64,000 bases of DNA, taken from contig JAPJBO010000804.1 of NCBI GenBank assembly GCA_030068145.1, forward strand, positions 40,832 to 104,831, in the 5' to 3' direction. Both the position numbers and the translations under genes were made by a program. The stretch comes from Diplonema papillatum (taxonomy: Eukaryota; Euglenozoa; Diplonemea; Diplonemida; Diplonemidae). The notes under the pieces were generated by a model that had not been told where the DNA came from, did no database searches, and was given only the letters and a program-made list of their open reading frames with translations. This document shows positions 11,641 to 22,129 of the stretch, piece after piece. How positions within the stretch are numbered: the stretch's first letter is position 1; the number at the start of each line of letters is the position of its first letter.

Positions 11641-12785
11641 CATGCGGGATTGATTGAGCCGTTTATACCCCTAGATCTGCCTGCTGTGTCCGTGGCTTCG
11701 CTTGATGCCGCGCTTTCAGGACCAAACACGGCGCGCCGGTATATGGGTAAATGTCAAAACCCCCCACCTTTTTAGGGGGGGGGGGGGGCAAACCTTTTTC
11801 GACAAAAATGAAACTGAGTTAATCGGGCACCCATGCATGGGGGCCCTAAAGGGTCCTCTGGGAACAGGAAATTCAGTTTCCTGCCTAGTTTTCGACTGAG
11901 GTGGCCATAAAACTGGTGGGTTTGGCCTGTTTTTCCAGCTTTTGGCACCCGCCAGTCACCGGTGAGGGCACTGCTGTGGATTTTGGATCCAGATTGGGAT
12001 GCTTTCGGCAAGATCAGGACCACAGTTGTGACCCACCGAGCGACCGAGGCCTATAAGGGGCTGAAAATGCTCCCTCCCCACCCCCCCTCTGGGGGATCCT
12101 GGGCCCAGAAACACCCGGGTTTGACTAAGATTTTTTTTTTGGCAGATGAAGTGCAACGGGGGATTGGGTGGTTTTGGCATTTACCCATATGGTGTTCATA
12201 AGCAACGTGCCATTCTTGCGTCTACCCCCCGCCGTCGCTGCCTCGAAAAGCATCGTAGTTTCCCCCACTCGCTCGCGCCTTCCCTCTTGACGCCCTCGTA
12301 CGACGTTTTTCGTGGCAAACACACCAAACTTCATCGCCCGGCGCCCCGTTCAGTGCCTTTCTTCCATTGGTAAGCTGGAGTTTCCCATCAGCAGAGTTCG
12401 CCACGCCGTGCTGTCGCAAAGGCCGCACGAGCAGGCAAGTCGATGCGGTTCCAGGGGATAGGGTGAACCTGCTCAGTTACTAATTAGGTTAGATTCGAAG
12501 GGCAACTTCCAGATAAGCGATCCATTGGCATCCGTACGTGTAACAGTCCGAATGTGCACTTGACAGCAGCTTGATGCGGAACAGTGTGAAAAACAGTGGC
12601 CATAAAGAAGAGAGCCCGTGGACCGTGCGCCGCAAGCAGTGCTTGCCTGCCTTTGCACTTTACTGATCTCATGCCTTGGAAGTCCCTTATTGCCAAAAGA
12701 CATCTATAACCCCGGAGGAGTTTTAACCGAACAAAACAACCCATTTCAGTGTTCACAAGGGAAGTGGGCGCAAAAATAAAGCAAC
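11640..12785. other. No supported gene
   Basis: Short ORFs on both strands and a G-rich run near 11777. Around 12365-12400 a fragment resembles the block at about 16540-16570. A diverged relative of the satellite unit (GCAGTGCTTGCCTGCC) appears near 12637. Confidence 0.4.
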
Positions 12786-12789
12786 TGCG

Positions 12790-12955
12790 ATGCTGCTCGC
12801 CGGGAAGCTGGCTCGGCTCGCGGTTGCCCAGCCGCGCTGCTCTTCTGCTCCAGCCCCGCGTCGAAGGTGGATTTGTTCAAAAGAGCTAGTCAGCGATACT
12901 CAGCGAGCCCTGCCCGACGACTCTCCCGCAGTTCCTGTACGCGTCATTCAAAGTG
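12790..12955 (+). pseudogene. Broken copy of the mitochondrial-presequence-like exon
   Basis: The first codons read MLLAGKLARLAVAQPRC, almost the same as the copy at 13978, but a small deletion after the arginine-rich start puts the remainder out of frame relative to that copy. Similarity ends at about 12955, where the 83-bp satellite begins. The two copies therefore flank the satellite. Confidence 0.65.
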
Positions 12956-12959
12956 TTCG

Positions 12960-13850
12960 CAGTAGAAGCAGTGCTTGCCTGCCTTCATGGCACGTGCACT
13001 TTACTGCTCTCATGCCTTAGAAGTACGGGGTAGTTGTGCTCGCAGTAGAAGCAGTGCTTGCCTGCCTTCATGGCACGTGCACTTTACTGCTCTTATGCCT
13101 TAGAAGTACGGGGTAGTAGTGCTCGCAGTAGAAGCAGTGCTTGCCTGCCTTCATGGCACGTGCACTTTACTGCTCTCATGCCTTAGAAGTACGGGGTAGT
13201 AGTGCTCGCAGTAGAAGCAGTGCTTGCCTGCCTTCATGGCACGTGCACTTTACTGCTCTCATGCCTTAGAAGTACGGGGTAGTAGTGCTCGCAGTAGAAG
13301 CAGTGCTTGCCTGCCTTCATGGCACGTGCACTTTACTGCTCTCATGCCTTAGAAGTACGGGGTAGTAGTGCTCGCAGTAGAAGCAGTGCTTGCCTGCCTT
13401 CATGGCACGTGCACTTTACTGCTCTCATGCCTTAGAAGTACGGGGTAGTAGTGCTCGCAGTAGAAGCAGTGCTTGCCTGCCTTCATGGCACGTGCACTTT
13501 ACTGCTCTCATGCCTTAGAAGTACGGGGTAGTAGTGCTCGCAGTAGAAGCAGTGCTTGCCTGCCTTCATGGCACGTGCACTTTACTGCTCTCATGCCTTA
13601 GAAGTACGGGGTAGTAGTGCTCGCAGTAGAAGCAGTGCTTGCCTGCCTTCATGGCACGTGCACTTTACTGCTCTCATGCCTTAGAAGTACGGGGTAGTAG
13701 TGCTCGCAGTAGAAGCAGTGCTTGCCTGCCTTCATGGCACGTGCACTTTACTGCTCTCATGCCTTAGAAGTACGGGGTAGTAGTGCTCGCAGTAGAAGCA
13801 GTGCTTGCCTGCCTTCGTGGCACCTGCACTTTACCGATCTCATGCCTTAG
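12960..13850. repeat. 83-bp satellite array, 11 copies
   Basis: GCAGTGCTTGCCTGCC recurs at 12968, 13051, 13134, 13217, 13300, 13383, 13466, 13549, 13632, 13715 and 13798, exactly 83 bases apart. Inner copies are virtually identical; the first and last have a few changes. 83 is not a multiple of three and no ORF runs through the array. Single diverged relatives are seen near 5920, 12637 and 32565. Confidence 0.97.
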
Positions 13851-13977
13851 AAGTCCAAACGATATCCGGCGACTTCATAACCCGGGAGCTTCAAGCGAAC
13901 AAAACAAACCCGTTTCAGTGTTCAAGGGAGGGGGTGGGCGCAACAATAAAGCAGCAGGGCCGCCGTGTGCAACTACG

Positions 13978-14253
13978 ATGCAGCGCGCCGGGAAGCTGGC
14001 TCGGCTCGCGGTTGCCCAGCCGCGCTGCCGCTTGCGCTTCTGCTCCAGCCCCGCGTCGAAGGTGGATTTGTTCAAAGAAGAGCTAGTCAGCGACATTCGA
14101 CGGAGCCCCTGCCCGACGACTCTCCCGCAGTTTCTGTACGCGTCGTTCGCCGTCGTAGGGTTCGTCGGCAGTTGGAAGATAATGTATGCATCTCCCTGCC
14201 TCGTTGGAAATATACTCGAGGGACCGCCTTGTGCTCGTTTCGAAGGAGGCTAG
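13978..14253 (+). CDS. Short ORF with mitochondrial-presequence-like start and one membrane segment, probably a truncated first exon
   Basis: From ATG 13978 the protein starts MQRAGKLARLAVAQPRCRLR, rich in Arg/Ala/Leu with no acidic residues, as in mitochondrial targeting peptides. It continues with a short charged stretch and a hydrophobic segment (FLYASFAVVGFVGSWKIMYA, residues about 52-71). I do not recognise the family. The last ~20 residues fall inside a dispersed repeat that starts near 14185, so the natural 3' part is missing or lies in another exon. GTATGC at about 14183 could be a splice donor. A frame-broken copy at 12790 shows that this exon has been duplicated around the satellite. 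Function is unknown; a small nuclear-encoded inner-membrane protein is a guess from composition only. Confidence 0.45.
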   Translation: MQRAGKLARLAVAQPRCRLRFCSSPASKVDLFKEELVSDIRRSPCPTTLPQFLYASFAVVGFVGSWKIMYASPCLVGNILEGPPCARFEGG

Positions 14254-14345
14254 AGGAGGAGAAAACAAGACAACTACAAAAGTGGGTCTTCTTTTTTGTT
14301 GAACGCTTACGCCCGCCACTAAACCCAGACTTACCTGTGTTTCGT
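14185..14345. repeat. Dispersed ~150-bp repeat (family R1)
   Basis: The stretch TACTCGAGGGACCGCCTTGT to CCTGTGTTTCGTG is found again, in either orientation and in parts, at 31630-31710, 44186-44270, 52430-52510, 55988-56085 and 61608-61870. Copies share 'CTCCCCTCTAGCCTCCGTCG' or its complement. It behaves as a short non-autonomous element. Confidence 0.7.
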
Positions 14346-14349
14346 GACG

Positions 14350-15880
14350 GGGTTAGCGATGGCCTTGTGCTTGGCGTCCATTTCCACAGGAACTGTAGGC
14401 TCCGTGAACAAGCTCCTGGTGGTTCACCATTTTTTTTTGTGTAAGCACCTGCTTTATAGGAAATGCTTGAGGGCCAACAGATGAGGTACTAGGACCAACA
14501 ACCACATCCTGCAGCAGGATCATTGCCATAGTATTATATTTCAACACCGAATGAACGACGAGAGGAAACGGCCTTCATACAGGTTGGAAACCGAGGATTT
14601 ATACATGATCATGAAGGAAATCGAAAAATCCCGTGCATTTGGAAAGGCAAGGCAACTGTTGTCCCCGCCCCCCGATCCGATGCCGTCCCAGTGGCGACAT
14701 CGTCATTGACACAGCTTGCCAGCAAAGAATTTTCGCTAACGCCGGTTTACCCATTCGCGTGCAATACACACATACCGGACCACAAACATTGCAGTTTCGA
14801 AGCTGTGTACGATGCTTATTCGGACCCTTACTACGGCGAGGAGGACGAAGAAGAAGACGAAGACTGACACCGCGTGCTGGTAGGCTGATTCATTGCGAAA
14901 ACGAGGGCCGCGGCAACCTGTAGCATAGCCTGGCAGGCGTGAAGAATCTTGAAACAACGCAGTCCTGCGTCCACCCGGCGCGCGAACCGACGCAAACGCG
15001 AAGAAACGAGCGAGGATTCATCCGACAAAATGGCTCCGGTCTGGAGGCTACAACGACATCCACTCGTAGGCCGCCCCCTGCGGCGCAACGAACGCGTTCC
15101 ATCTGCGGTATCGTAGACACGGTGTGTGCGACAGTGCGATGCTCAGGGGTAGTCCAAGGCCTGGCAAACACATGAATGCACAAGAAATTTACATCTTGCA
15201 ACGTGCCAGCGCTAGTTGGGGGCTTCCCGTGGAGATCGCGGTGCTTCCCCGCGGGGCTCGTCCGCCAGCCAGAACGGCCCCCCGGCTGTGTCAACGTCGA
15301 CGTCACAGGTTACTGACTGAGCGATTATCTTACTGCACACTTCAGAAGAAAAGAGCCCTGGACGTGTCCAGACGGTGCTCCCCCGCGCCCGCCAGCCAGA
15401 ACGGCCCCCCGGCTGTGTCACCGTCGACGCCGCACCCAGCAACGCGCCCCCGACGAAACGACCTTCGAAGTACGGGGTCGTAATGACGGGCACTTATCCT
15501 TTCCCCAGCACGCACTTGCAACCTTCCTTTCCATACACAGCGCTAGCGACAGGCATCCGGGATTCACAAACCTTCAGCCCGTGCGGACCTGTCAAACCTT
15601 CCACCGAGAAATACAGTCGAGCACACGCGCGTCCTAGCAAACACAATGTAAAACCTAACGGAAAAATGCCAAAGTACAGCGACCCTTTGCGAGTTACAAA
15701 AACAAATTCCGTTTCCTTTTTTCGCTGAGTGTGCCTCAAGGGCTGCAGGACTTGAATCCTGGAGAGCATTTCTGAGACCTTATCTTGCACCTTTTGGTCC
15801 CGAAACAAAAAAGCAAGTTCTGGTAGATCTAGCGCCAAGGTCGGAAAGCCAAAGGGAAGAGAAGAACGAGAGGTCTCGGG
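14350..15880. other. No supported gene; small duplication
   Basis: Only overlapping short ORFs in several frames. A ~45-bp block (GCCAGCCAGAACGGCCCCCC) occurs at about 15262 and again at about 15390, each followed by a GTCGACG word. A fragment at 14440-14475 belongs to the repeat found in the formin intron. Confidence 0.4.
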
Positions 15881-15987
15881 CAGGTGCACTGGAAGAAGGT
15901 GTGCGGCGCCGAACCCGACGCCGCCGCCGCCGGCTCCCCTTCCTTCTGAAGGGCGCCCCCAGACCGGTACGACGCTGCGACCCTCTT
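15881..15987 (+). pseudogene. Formin FH2 fragment with a nonsense change
   Basis: Matches 17476-17584 of the formin gene (the VHWKKVCGAEPDA stretch). The codon for Trp in 'PSFWRAP' reads TGA here, and similarity stops at 15987. A dead partial copy. Confidence 0.85.
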
Positions 15988-16170
15988 GTTGTCTTACATA
16001 AGCGCCAGCTTGAAAGGAAATGCTCGACGATGCTGCCCGACAAATAACAGAAGGGATCCCAAAGAGCTGTAACTACCGAACCACGTGTTGAACGGACGTG
16101 AGGTCATGCGGGTCTACCCCTACACGACAAGACACACAAACACAACAGGTCAAAGTCCTGAGTGAGAAAA

Positions 16171-16240
16171 CAACCGCAAGAAGCCGCAAGCAAGGGGCCG
16201 GATCCTTGTCACCAAACCGGCACCGCCGTGTAATACTCAT
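16171..16240 (+). pseudogene. Formin fragment, very short
   Basis: Resembles 17602-17660 of the formin (the KKPR region) and continues into a CACCGCCGT..TAATACT block that is repeated at 16415-16440. Confidence 0.6.
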
Positions 16241-16289
16241 CACCCCGCGCTGGTTTTCGGGGTTCTACTAGTGGTAAGCCACTGTCACC

Positions 16290-16440
16290 GGTAAGATGAC
16301 GCCGGCGGCGCCCCTTCCGTCCCCGCACCGGTACGACGCTGCGACCCTCTTCAAAACACTCCGCAGCATCGACCGCAAGAAGCCGCGCAAGCAAGGGCCG
16401 GGTCCCTGCCATTAAACCGGCACCGCCGTATAATACTGCG
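16290..16440 (+). pseudogene. Formin FH2 fragment, internally deleted
   Basis: Matches 17526-17652 with a small internal deletion after 'GCGCCCCTTCC'. The TACGACGCTGCGACCCTCTT stretch is identical to the intact gene. Confidence 0.8.
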
Positions 16441-16649
16441 GACAGAGCTGATGTTAAACGGCATAGAAGCAGTATGCTCCAAAGACAGCTGGAACGACGC
16501 CAAACCCGTGTACCCTCAGGACGTAGCTTTCGCTAATTGGAAGCTGAAGTTTCCCATCAAGGTGTTTGCCGCCGCCGTAGGCCGCGCAGTCGCGAGGAAG
16601 AAGAGGGCCCGCAGCGCTACAAGGCGGCGATCCCCCGCGAGACGAGCTC

Positions 16650-16845
16650 ACCCGCCGGCCAGAGCGCCCGCTGCAGCACCAACTCCGGTGCTACCACTCA
16701 CTGTAGCAGAGCCGCGACCTGCGGCGCGCCTCCGGAGCGACTTACGCCCGCCGTAGCAGTGCGAAGAGAAGTGAGGAGACCGGAAACTCCCCGGAGAGAT
16801 GGTCCCTGCACTCTAACTCGTCTCTCTCGCTCTCTCTCTAATACT
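16650..16845. repeat. Copy of the 'CGACTTACGCCCGCCGT' plus GAGAGATGG family
   Basis: The block from 'CAACTCCGG' through 'GAGCGACTTACGCCCGCCGT' to the CT-rich tail is shared with 22560-22710 and, more diverged, 42295-42500. A short ORF (16451-16756) runs into it and ends in an Arg/Pro/Ala-rich stretch; I do not call it a gene. Confidence 0.7.
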
Positions 16846-16849
16846 TATC

Positions 16850-17230
16850 ACCCCGCGCTGGTTTTCGGGGTTCTAGATCAGAGAACCTCTTCCGAGGACT
16901 TTTTGCAACACATGCTGTGCACTAATAATGCCTGTTGGCACTAGTGGTAAGCCACTGTCACCAGTAAGATGACTAGTCAGAACGCTGTTTTTCGCGTGTT
17001 AACAAAGTATTGTTGGTACTAGAATGTCTAATGTATACTACATTAGTGAAGCTAATGCAGGCCATCGCCACAGATATTCTTCATTCTAAACTCGACTACA
17101 TTCGTAGTTTTCGGGTTCTAGGTCAGAAAACCTCTTCCGAGGACGTTTTGCAACACATGCGGTGCACTGGTCATGCCTGTCAGCACTAGTGGTAAGCCAC
17201 CGTCACCAGTATGATGGCCTCTAGACTTCT
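16850..17230. repeat. Tandemly duplicated block just upstream of the formin gene
   Basis: The stretch TTTTCGGGGTTCTA, then CCTCTTCCGAGGAC, then CACTAGTGGTAAGCCAC occurs at about 16857-16975 and again at about 17108-17215. A shortened copy lies at about 16254-16300, fused to formin sequence. The formin 5' flank has clearly been duplicated more than once. Confidence 0.75.
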
Positions 17231-17349
17231 AAACTCAACTACATTTGTAGTTTTCATAGCGTCTTCGCAAGTGAGTTCCACCAAGTCTTCCCATGATACA
17301 CAGGTATCCTCAACACATCCTCTTTTTGCCTTCCTCGGGGGAGCTAGAC

Positions 17350-19495
17350 ATGCCTGTTCCGCCGCCGCCGCCTCCGCCGGCCGCGCGAAAGGGCCCGCCG
17401 CCCCCGCCGCCGCCGCCTGCCTTGAAACCGCCTGCCAAGCGCCCCCGCGACTGCGACTCGGCGCCCGACGCGAAGCAGGTGCACTGGAAGAAGGTGTGCG
17501 GCGCCGAACCCGACGCCGACGCCGCCGCCGGCGCCCCTTCCTTCTGGAGGGCGCCCCCGCACCGGTACGACGCTGCGACCCTCTTCAAAACATTCCGCAG
17601 CATCGACCGCAAGAAGCCGCGCAAGGAAGGCTCGGATCCCTGCCACCAAACCAGCGGCACCCCCGACCATGCACTGCGGGCCTCCCCGGGCCAACCTGCG
17701 AACACAGACCCAGCAGCCGAACAGCCCCACCACGAGACCGCTTGGGAGGGCGGCGGTGGGGGTGCGGCCGAGAAGACGGTGCTTCCGCTGCAGCGGCTCA
17801 AAAACGTCGAAATCGCGCTTCTGGGGCTGGGCAAGGCATGCACTGTCGGGGCGCTGGAGGCGGCGATCGAGAACATCGGGTTCTCCGACGGCGAGACCGT
17901 CGACTCCGTGCCGGGGGGCGCGGCCGCGGGGCCGAAGGGCTTGGCGGCCCTGAAGGCGTACACCGACGACTTGGTCATGCTGCTGCCAGTGTTCCTGCCG
18001 ACCGACGAAGAGCGGGCTTTGCTCGACGGCGTGAGTGACCCGTCGACGCTGTCTGCGCCGGAGCAGATCCTGTTGCGCCTTGGGTCTGTCCGCTTGGCGA
18101 GGGAAAAGGTGTGTGCATGTGTGGTGCAGGCTGTTGTCGTTTGTGTATCGTGTGTCACGCGTTGTGTACGTGTCGTTTGTGCAGATCCTTGGTGTGTCTC
18201 AAGTCCGTACGGTTGGCGGGGGGTAAAAACAAGTGTGTGCACACGCATGCCACTTTTGTCAAGTCGCCAAGTTCACAAAACCCCTTCTCCGCTCTCCTCG
18301 TTTTTTTGTAGGTACTCTCCCTTTCTCCAGTCGTGTTTAGGTCGATCTTCGTGTGAAATACCCCAAACTGCTGGCTAGTGCGGTTCAACGAAAACTCTAG
18401 TTTCCCTTTCTACTTTCTCCTACTCTCGCGGTGTACGGTTTTCAGCACCTGCTTACTTGGAAATACTTGAGGAGACTGCCAGTTGCGAAGTCCAAAGAAG
18501 GTCAATGTGCTGTGCACAAAACACAGGTAAATCTGGGTAAGCTCGTGGAACCGGTGAAAGGGACACGAATTGCCTGTGTTTATTGTGTCACGATCAACCC
18601 AACGCAGGTTGCATGTCTCACCCTCGTCCGCGGCTTCTCGGAGCGCATCGACGCCTTCGAAAAGAACGTGATGACGCTGAAGGGTGCGGTCGAAGACGCC
18701 CTCGCGTCCGAGCAGCTGAAGGTTGCCCTCGCGACGCTGCTCGCCATCGGCAACGACCTGAACAGGGGCCGCCCCACCGGCAGGGCGTCCGCATTCGCGC
18801 CCGAGTCGTTCGAGAAGTTCGAGCAGCTGAGGGCCGGCGACGGGTCCGGCGCCACCGGGATTGACTTCTTCGTGTCGTGCTGCGCCGCGGACTACTTGCG
18901 GCTGCTCCAAGCGTCGCTGTCCGGGGTGACGGCGGAGGCTGCGAAGGTGTCCCTGCCGGAGCTTGGCCAGGAGGCGCGGGTGCTCGAACAAGAGCTTGCT
19001 TTGGTGCGCTCTTCGGTCCCTTGGCCGGAGGAGTATCGGGAAAAGCTGACGAGCAAGTTCCTCGCGTCGCGGCTGGTGGCGAGGTTCCAGTTCCTCGTAG
19101 GGCTGGCGAACCAGGTATCGCGGGACTCGGCCCGCCTTCTCACGAGCCTGCGCTGGAACGGCTGCGCTTTGGACCAGGCCCTGGCGGCCCTGGTCCGACT
19201 GAAGCACGCGGTGCTCACGTCCGCTCGCAAGCTGTCGACCCTCCCGTCTTGCGAACAAGTCGGCTCCGCCTTCCTCAAGCAGTGGGCCACCGGCGCCCTG
19301 GACGTTGCCGTCGCCACCGGTCGCTTCGTCGAATATTCAAGCTGCATGGCGCTGAAGCCAGCGGCCGACGCGCCGAAGGCGCGGCCGGCGGACGGCGGCG
19401 AAGACTGTGGCGCGCTGCCCTCGCCTCGCTGGAAAACGTTCCTGGGCGAAGACTGGGGCTGGAACGCCGACTGGGCGGGTGCCAGCTGCGAATGA
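17350..19495 (+). CDS. Formin (FH1-FH2 actin nucleator), two exons
   Basis: Formins nucleate and processively elongate unbranched actin filaments; FH1 recruits profilin-actin and FH2 caps the barbed end. Coding is 17350-18108 joined to 18608-19495 (phase 0), 548 residues. FH1 is minimal: proline runs at residues 4-10 and 16-23. FH2 then starts with KQVHWKKV (family form KPLHWxKV). It continues with LKNVEIALLGLGKA (family KxxNIAI), LSAPEQILLRLG before the intron, and after it LATLLAIGNDLNRGRPTG, the family's LxLGNxLNxGxxxG. The C-terminus follows FH2 by only a few dozen residues, with no obvious DAD. An in-frame ATG at 17293 would add 19 residues. A pyrimidine-rich tract with AG just before 17350 leaves open an upstream exon with N-terminal regulatory domains. 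A Gly/Pro-rich insert at about residues 90-150 lengthens the linker. Confidence 0.92.
18109..18607 (+). other. Spliceosomal intron of the formin gene
   Basis: Donor AAG|GTGTGTG and acceptor CAACGCAG|GTT. Removing 499 bases joins two ORFs in phase 0 exactly where the FH2 homology continues. The intron carries stop codons in the upstream frame, is GT-rich at its start and contains a dispersed repeat at 18425-18545. Confidence 0.88.
18425..18545. repeat. Dispersed repeat inside the formin intron
   Basis: The block 'GGAAATACTTGAGGAGACTG' to 'ACACAGGTAAATCTGGG' recurs at 27365-27475 just after family gene A. It recurs in part at 14440-14475 and in inverted orientation, duplicated, at 61755-61870. 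Confidence 0.75.
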
Positions 19496-19739
19496 ACGAA
19501 AGGGTTCCCCCCCCCACAACCCCTGCCCCTACCTGAGGCTTGCACTCCCTGTTTCCCTTTTCCCGCCTGTGTTTGTTCGGTCTTACATTTTCTTCGAAGA
19601 AGACTTAATGTCAGCCTGCGGCAATCCCATGGGGGTACGAGGGACGAAAGTTTCATGTGGTGGAATGTAAGGGAACCACACCCAGCATCAAACATGCATG
19701 AGCTACTGCCTGAGCATTAACCTAAGACTTTCCCCCCCT

Positions 19740-20620
19740 GAGAGCAGGTAGCTTTCTGTTTTTATCGCCCGTCCACAGTGCTACTTCGCAGATGGGCCAC
19801 TGCAAAAAGACTACAAGTCAGTGCTGTCTAACGAGTCGCAGTACGGCGGGGGCCCAGAGTCTTTTAACCGATTGCTCAGACACGGTCTAGGGGGCCTCCC
19901 CGTGACGGATTCGCCTGTGTTCTGGTAGCACGGGTGGTCCTGGCCTGACAAACCAGACTCACACCGCCGCCTTGTCTGCAGATCAGTTCTGCGCTGATGA
20001 TGGTCCGCCTTATGTGTCCGTGGCTTAAAGGACCGAAACACGGCGCAGACGGGACCAGTGCAGTGTTGAGCGCATATCCATTCCAGGCACGTTCTTGCAA
20101 TCCCCCCATTCCAGTAGGGTACACACTTCGCGTAATGCGACTCGCTGACCTCAGCACGCAGGATTACTTCCTCGCACTCTTTTTCCTTTTGGTACTTCAA
20201 CCACTGGTGCTGCACACGGCAACTCCATGTCCACTGTGCTCTGCGGAGTTTACTTCGCAGATTGCCACCGTAAAAAAGAAGACAAGTCAGTGCTGCCTAG
20301 CGAGTCGCAGTCACAATCAGGGCGAGTGCCCTGAGTTTTTTTAACTGATTGCACGACACGGTTGTTGGGGCCTTCTCCCCGTGACGGATTCGCCTGTGCT
20401 CTGGTAGCACGGGTGGTCCTGGCTGTGACGAGCTACGAACAGCCGCCTGACAAACCAGACTCACACCGCAGTCCTGTCTGCAGACACTCAGGTTCCGCGC
20501 TGATGATGGTCCGCCTTATGTGTCCGTGGCTTAAAGGACCGAAACACGGCGCAGACGGGACCAGTGCGGTGTTGAGCACATACCCATTCCAAGCACGTTC
20601 TTGCAAACACCCCCACCCCC
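19740..20620. repeat. Two consecutive copies of the ~0.5 kb dispersed family
   Basis: Both copies (about 19815-20110 and 20280-20610) contain GCACGGGTGGTCCTGG, ATGTGTCCGTGGCTTAAAGG and CAAGCACGTTCTTGCA-type blocks. The 20115-20280 linker matches 1490-1650. These are the best preserved copies in the window. Confidence 0.8.
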
Positions 20621-20624
20621 ATCT

Positions 20625-21035
20625 CTCATCACCGACACAACAGCTGGGTCTCCTCCCTGTCCTACGAGCTTCCTTCTGACCTTTTGGCTGCTTCTTCCCG
20701 TTTTCACACTTCTGCTTTACGAGGGAACGAACCTGTAAGAGTGCCAACGCTACTCTTTCGATAACGTAGTCTATTCATGATAGCCAACTACATATAAAAG
20801 GTGTCACGGGATAAGCCGGCAGCCGCTGCTTAACGGTGCATGCTGATCCGTGTGGTCCGTGTACATAAAGGTTCCCAATGCTTAACGGCTTTATCACGTG
20901 GGCGGCCCTGAGATTACCCCCTCAGGTGACACCACTTTATATTTAGCCGTACTTCAACTTTCTTGCGATCGCTGAGCCATTCCACTCCGATGCGCCGTGG
21001 AGCTCGATTTTATGTGTCCAGCAAATCGCAAGGTT
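20625..21035. other. No supported gene
   Basis: Short ORFs only. A stretch at 20830-20900 contains two copies of 'GCTTAACGG' that resemble words near 32120. Confidence 0.4.
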
Positions 21036-21039
21036 GTAA

Positions 21040-22120
21040 AGGGCGAACCCCGATCGATAGGGATTTGAGGTCAAGCACCTTTGTCTCCAATCCGTACTAC
21101 CAGAAGTCGATGCGCGGCAACCGAGGCAGACTGGAGGCCGCTAAGTCAACCCGGCTTCGGCGACCGCTTTTCTCAGCGGTAGTGTGGGCACAGTAAGTTC
21201 AACCCTTGGTGATGTCGCCCGTCGCGGAAAGCGACAGAGCCCGAAACTCGCCACGAAATTAGCTGGCATTAAATTCCCAGCGAACGCAAAGTTGTAAAGG
21301 ACGAACCCCGATAGGGATTTGAGGTCAAGCACCTTCGTCTCAAATCTGCGACTACTACCAGAAGTCGGCAGACTAGAGGCCGCTAAGTCAACCCGGCTCC
21401 GGCGACCACTTTTCTCAGCGGTTAGTGTGGGCACAGTACGTCCAACCCTTGGTAGTGTCGCCAGCCGCCGAAAGCGACAGAGCCGAAACTCACAGACAAG
21501 AAAATTCGTGTCCTGTTCGGTGGGTTTCGTTCTCTGCCGGTGCTTTACACGAAATTAGCTGGCATTACATTACCACCAACGCAAGGTTGTGGAAGAACCC
21601 CGATAGGGATTTGAGGTCAAGCACCGTTGTCTCAAATCCGCACTACCAGAAGTCGATGCGCGGCAACCGAGGCAGACTAGAGGCTGCTAAGTCAACCCGG
21701 CTCCGGCGACCGCTTTTCTCAGCGGTCAGTGTGGGCACAGTACGTTCGACCCTTGGTAGTGTCGCCGGCCGCGGAAAGCGACAGAGCCCGAAACCCACAG
21801 ACAAGAAGATTCGCGTCCTGTTCGGTGGGTTCCGTTCTCTGCCGGGGCTTTGCACGAAATTAGCTGGCATTAAATTCCCAGCGAACGCAAAGTTGTAAAG
21901 GACGAACCCCGATAGGGATTTGAGGTCAAGCACACCTTCGTCTCAAATCCGCGACTACTACCAGAAGTCGATGCGCAGCGCGGCAACCGAGGCAGACTAG
22001 AGGCCGCTAAGTCAACCCGGCTCCAGCGACCGCTTTTCTCAGCGGTCAGTGTGGGCAGTGTCGCCAGCCGCGGAAAGCGACAGAGCCCGAACCCACAGAC
22101 AAGAAGATTCGTTCTATAGA
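21040..22120. repeat. Tandem array of four ~260-305-bp units
   Basis: 'GATAGGGATTTGAGGTCAAG' recurs near 21057, 21310, 21602 and 21914, each followed by a CTAAGTCAACCCGGCT block and a TTCTCAGCGGT block. Units differ by indels and the last is shortened. No ORF is conserved through the units. Confidence 0.9.
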
Positions 22121-22129
22121 CACCAAAGT

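Noticed and set aside
12960-13850. Regular 83-bp repeats considered as a CRISPR array
   Set aside because: The whole unit is repeated with no unique spacers, and the context is eukaryotic.
18177-18190. Earlier splice acceptor TTGTGCAG in the formin intron
   Set aside because: Splicing here would add sequence unrelated to FH2 and break the match that resumes at 18608.
17310-18248. 312-codon minus-strand ORF opposite formin exon 1
   Set aside because: Shadow of the GC-rich FH1/FH2 coding sequence; Gly-rich and Ala/Ser-rich with no domain, while the plus strand has clear FH2 motifs.
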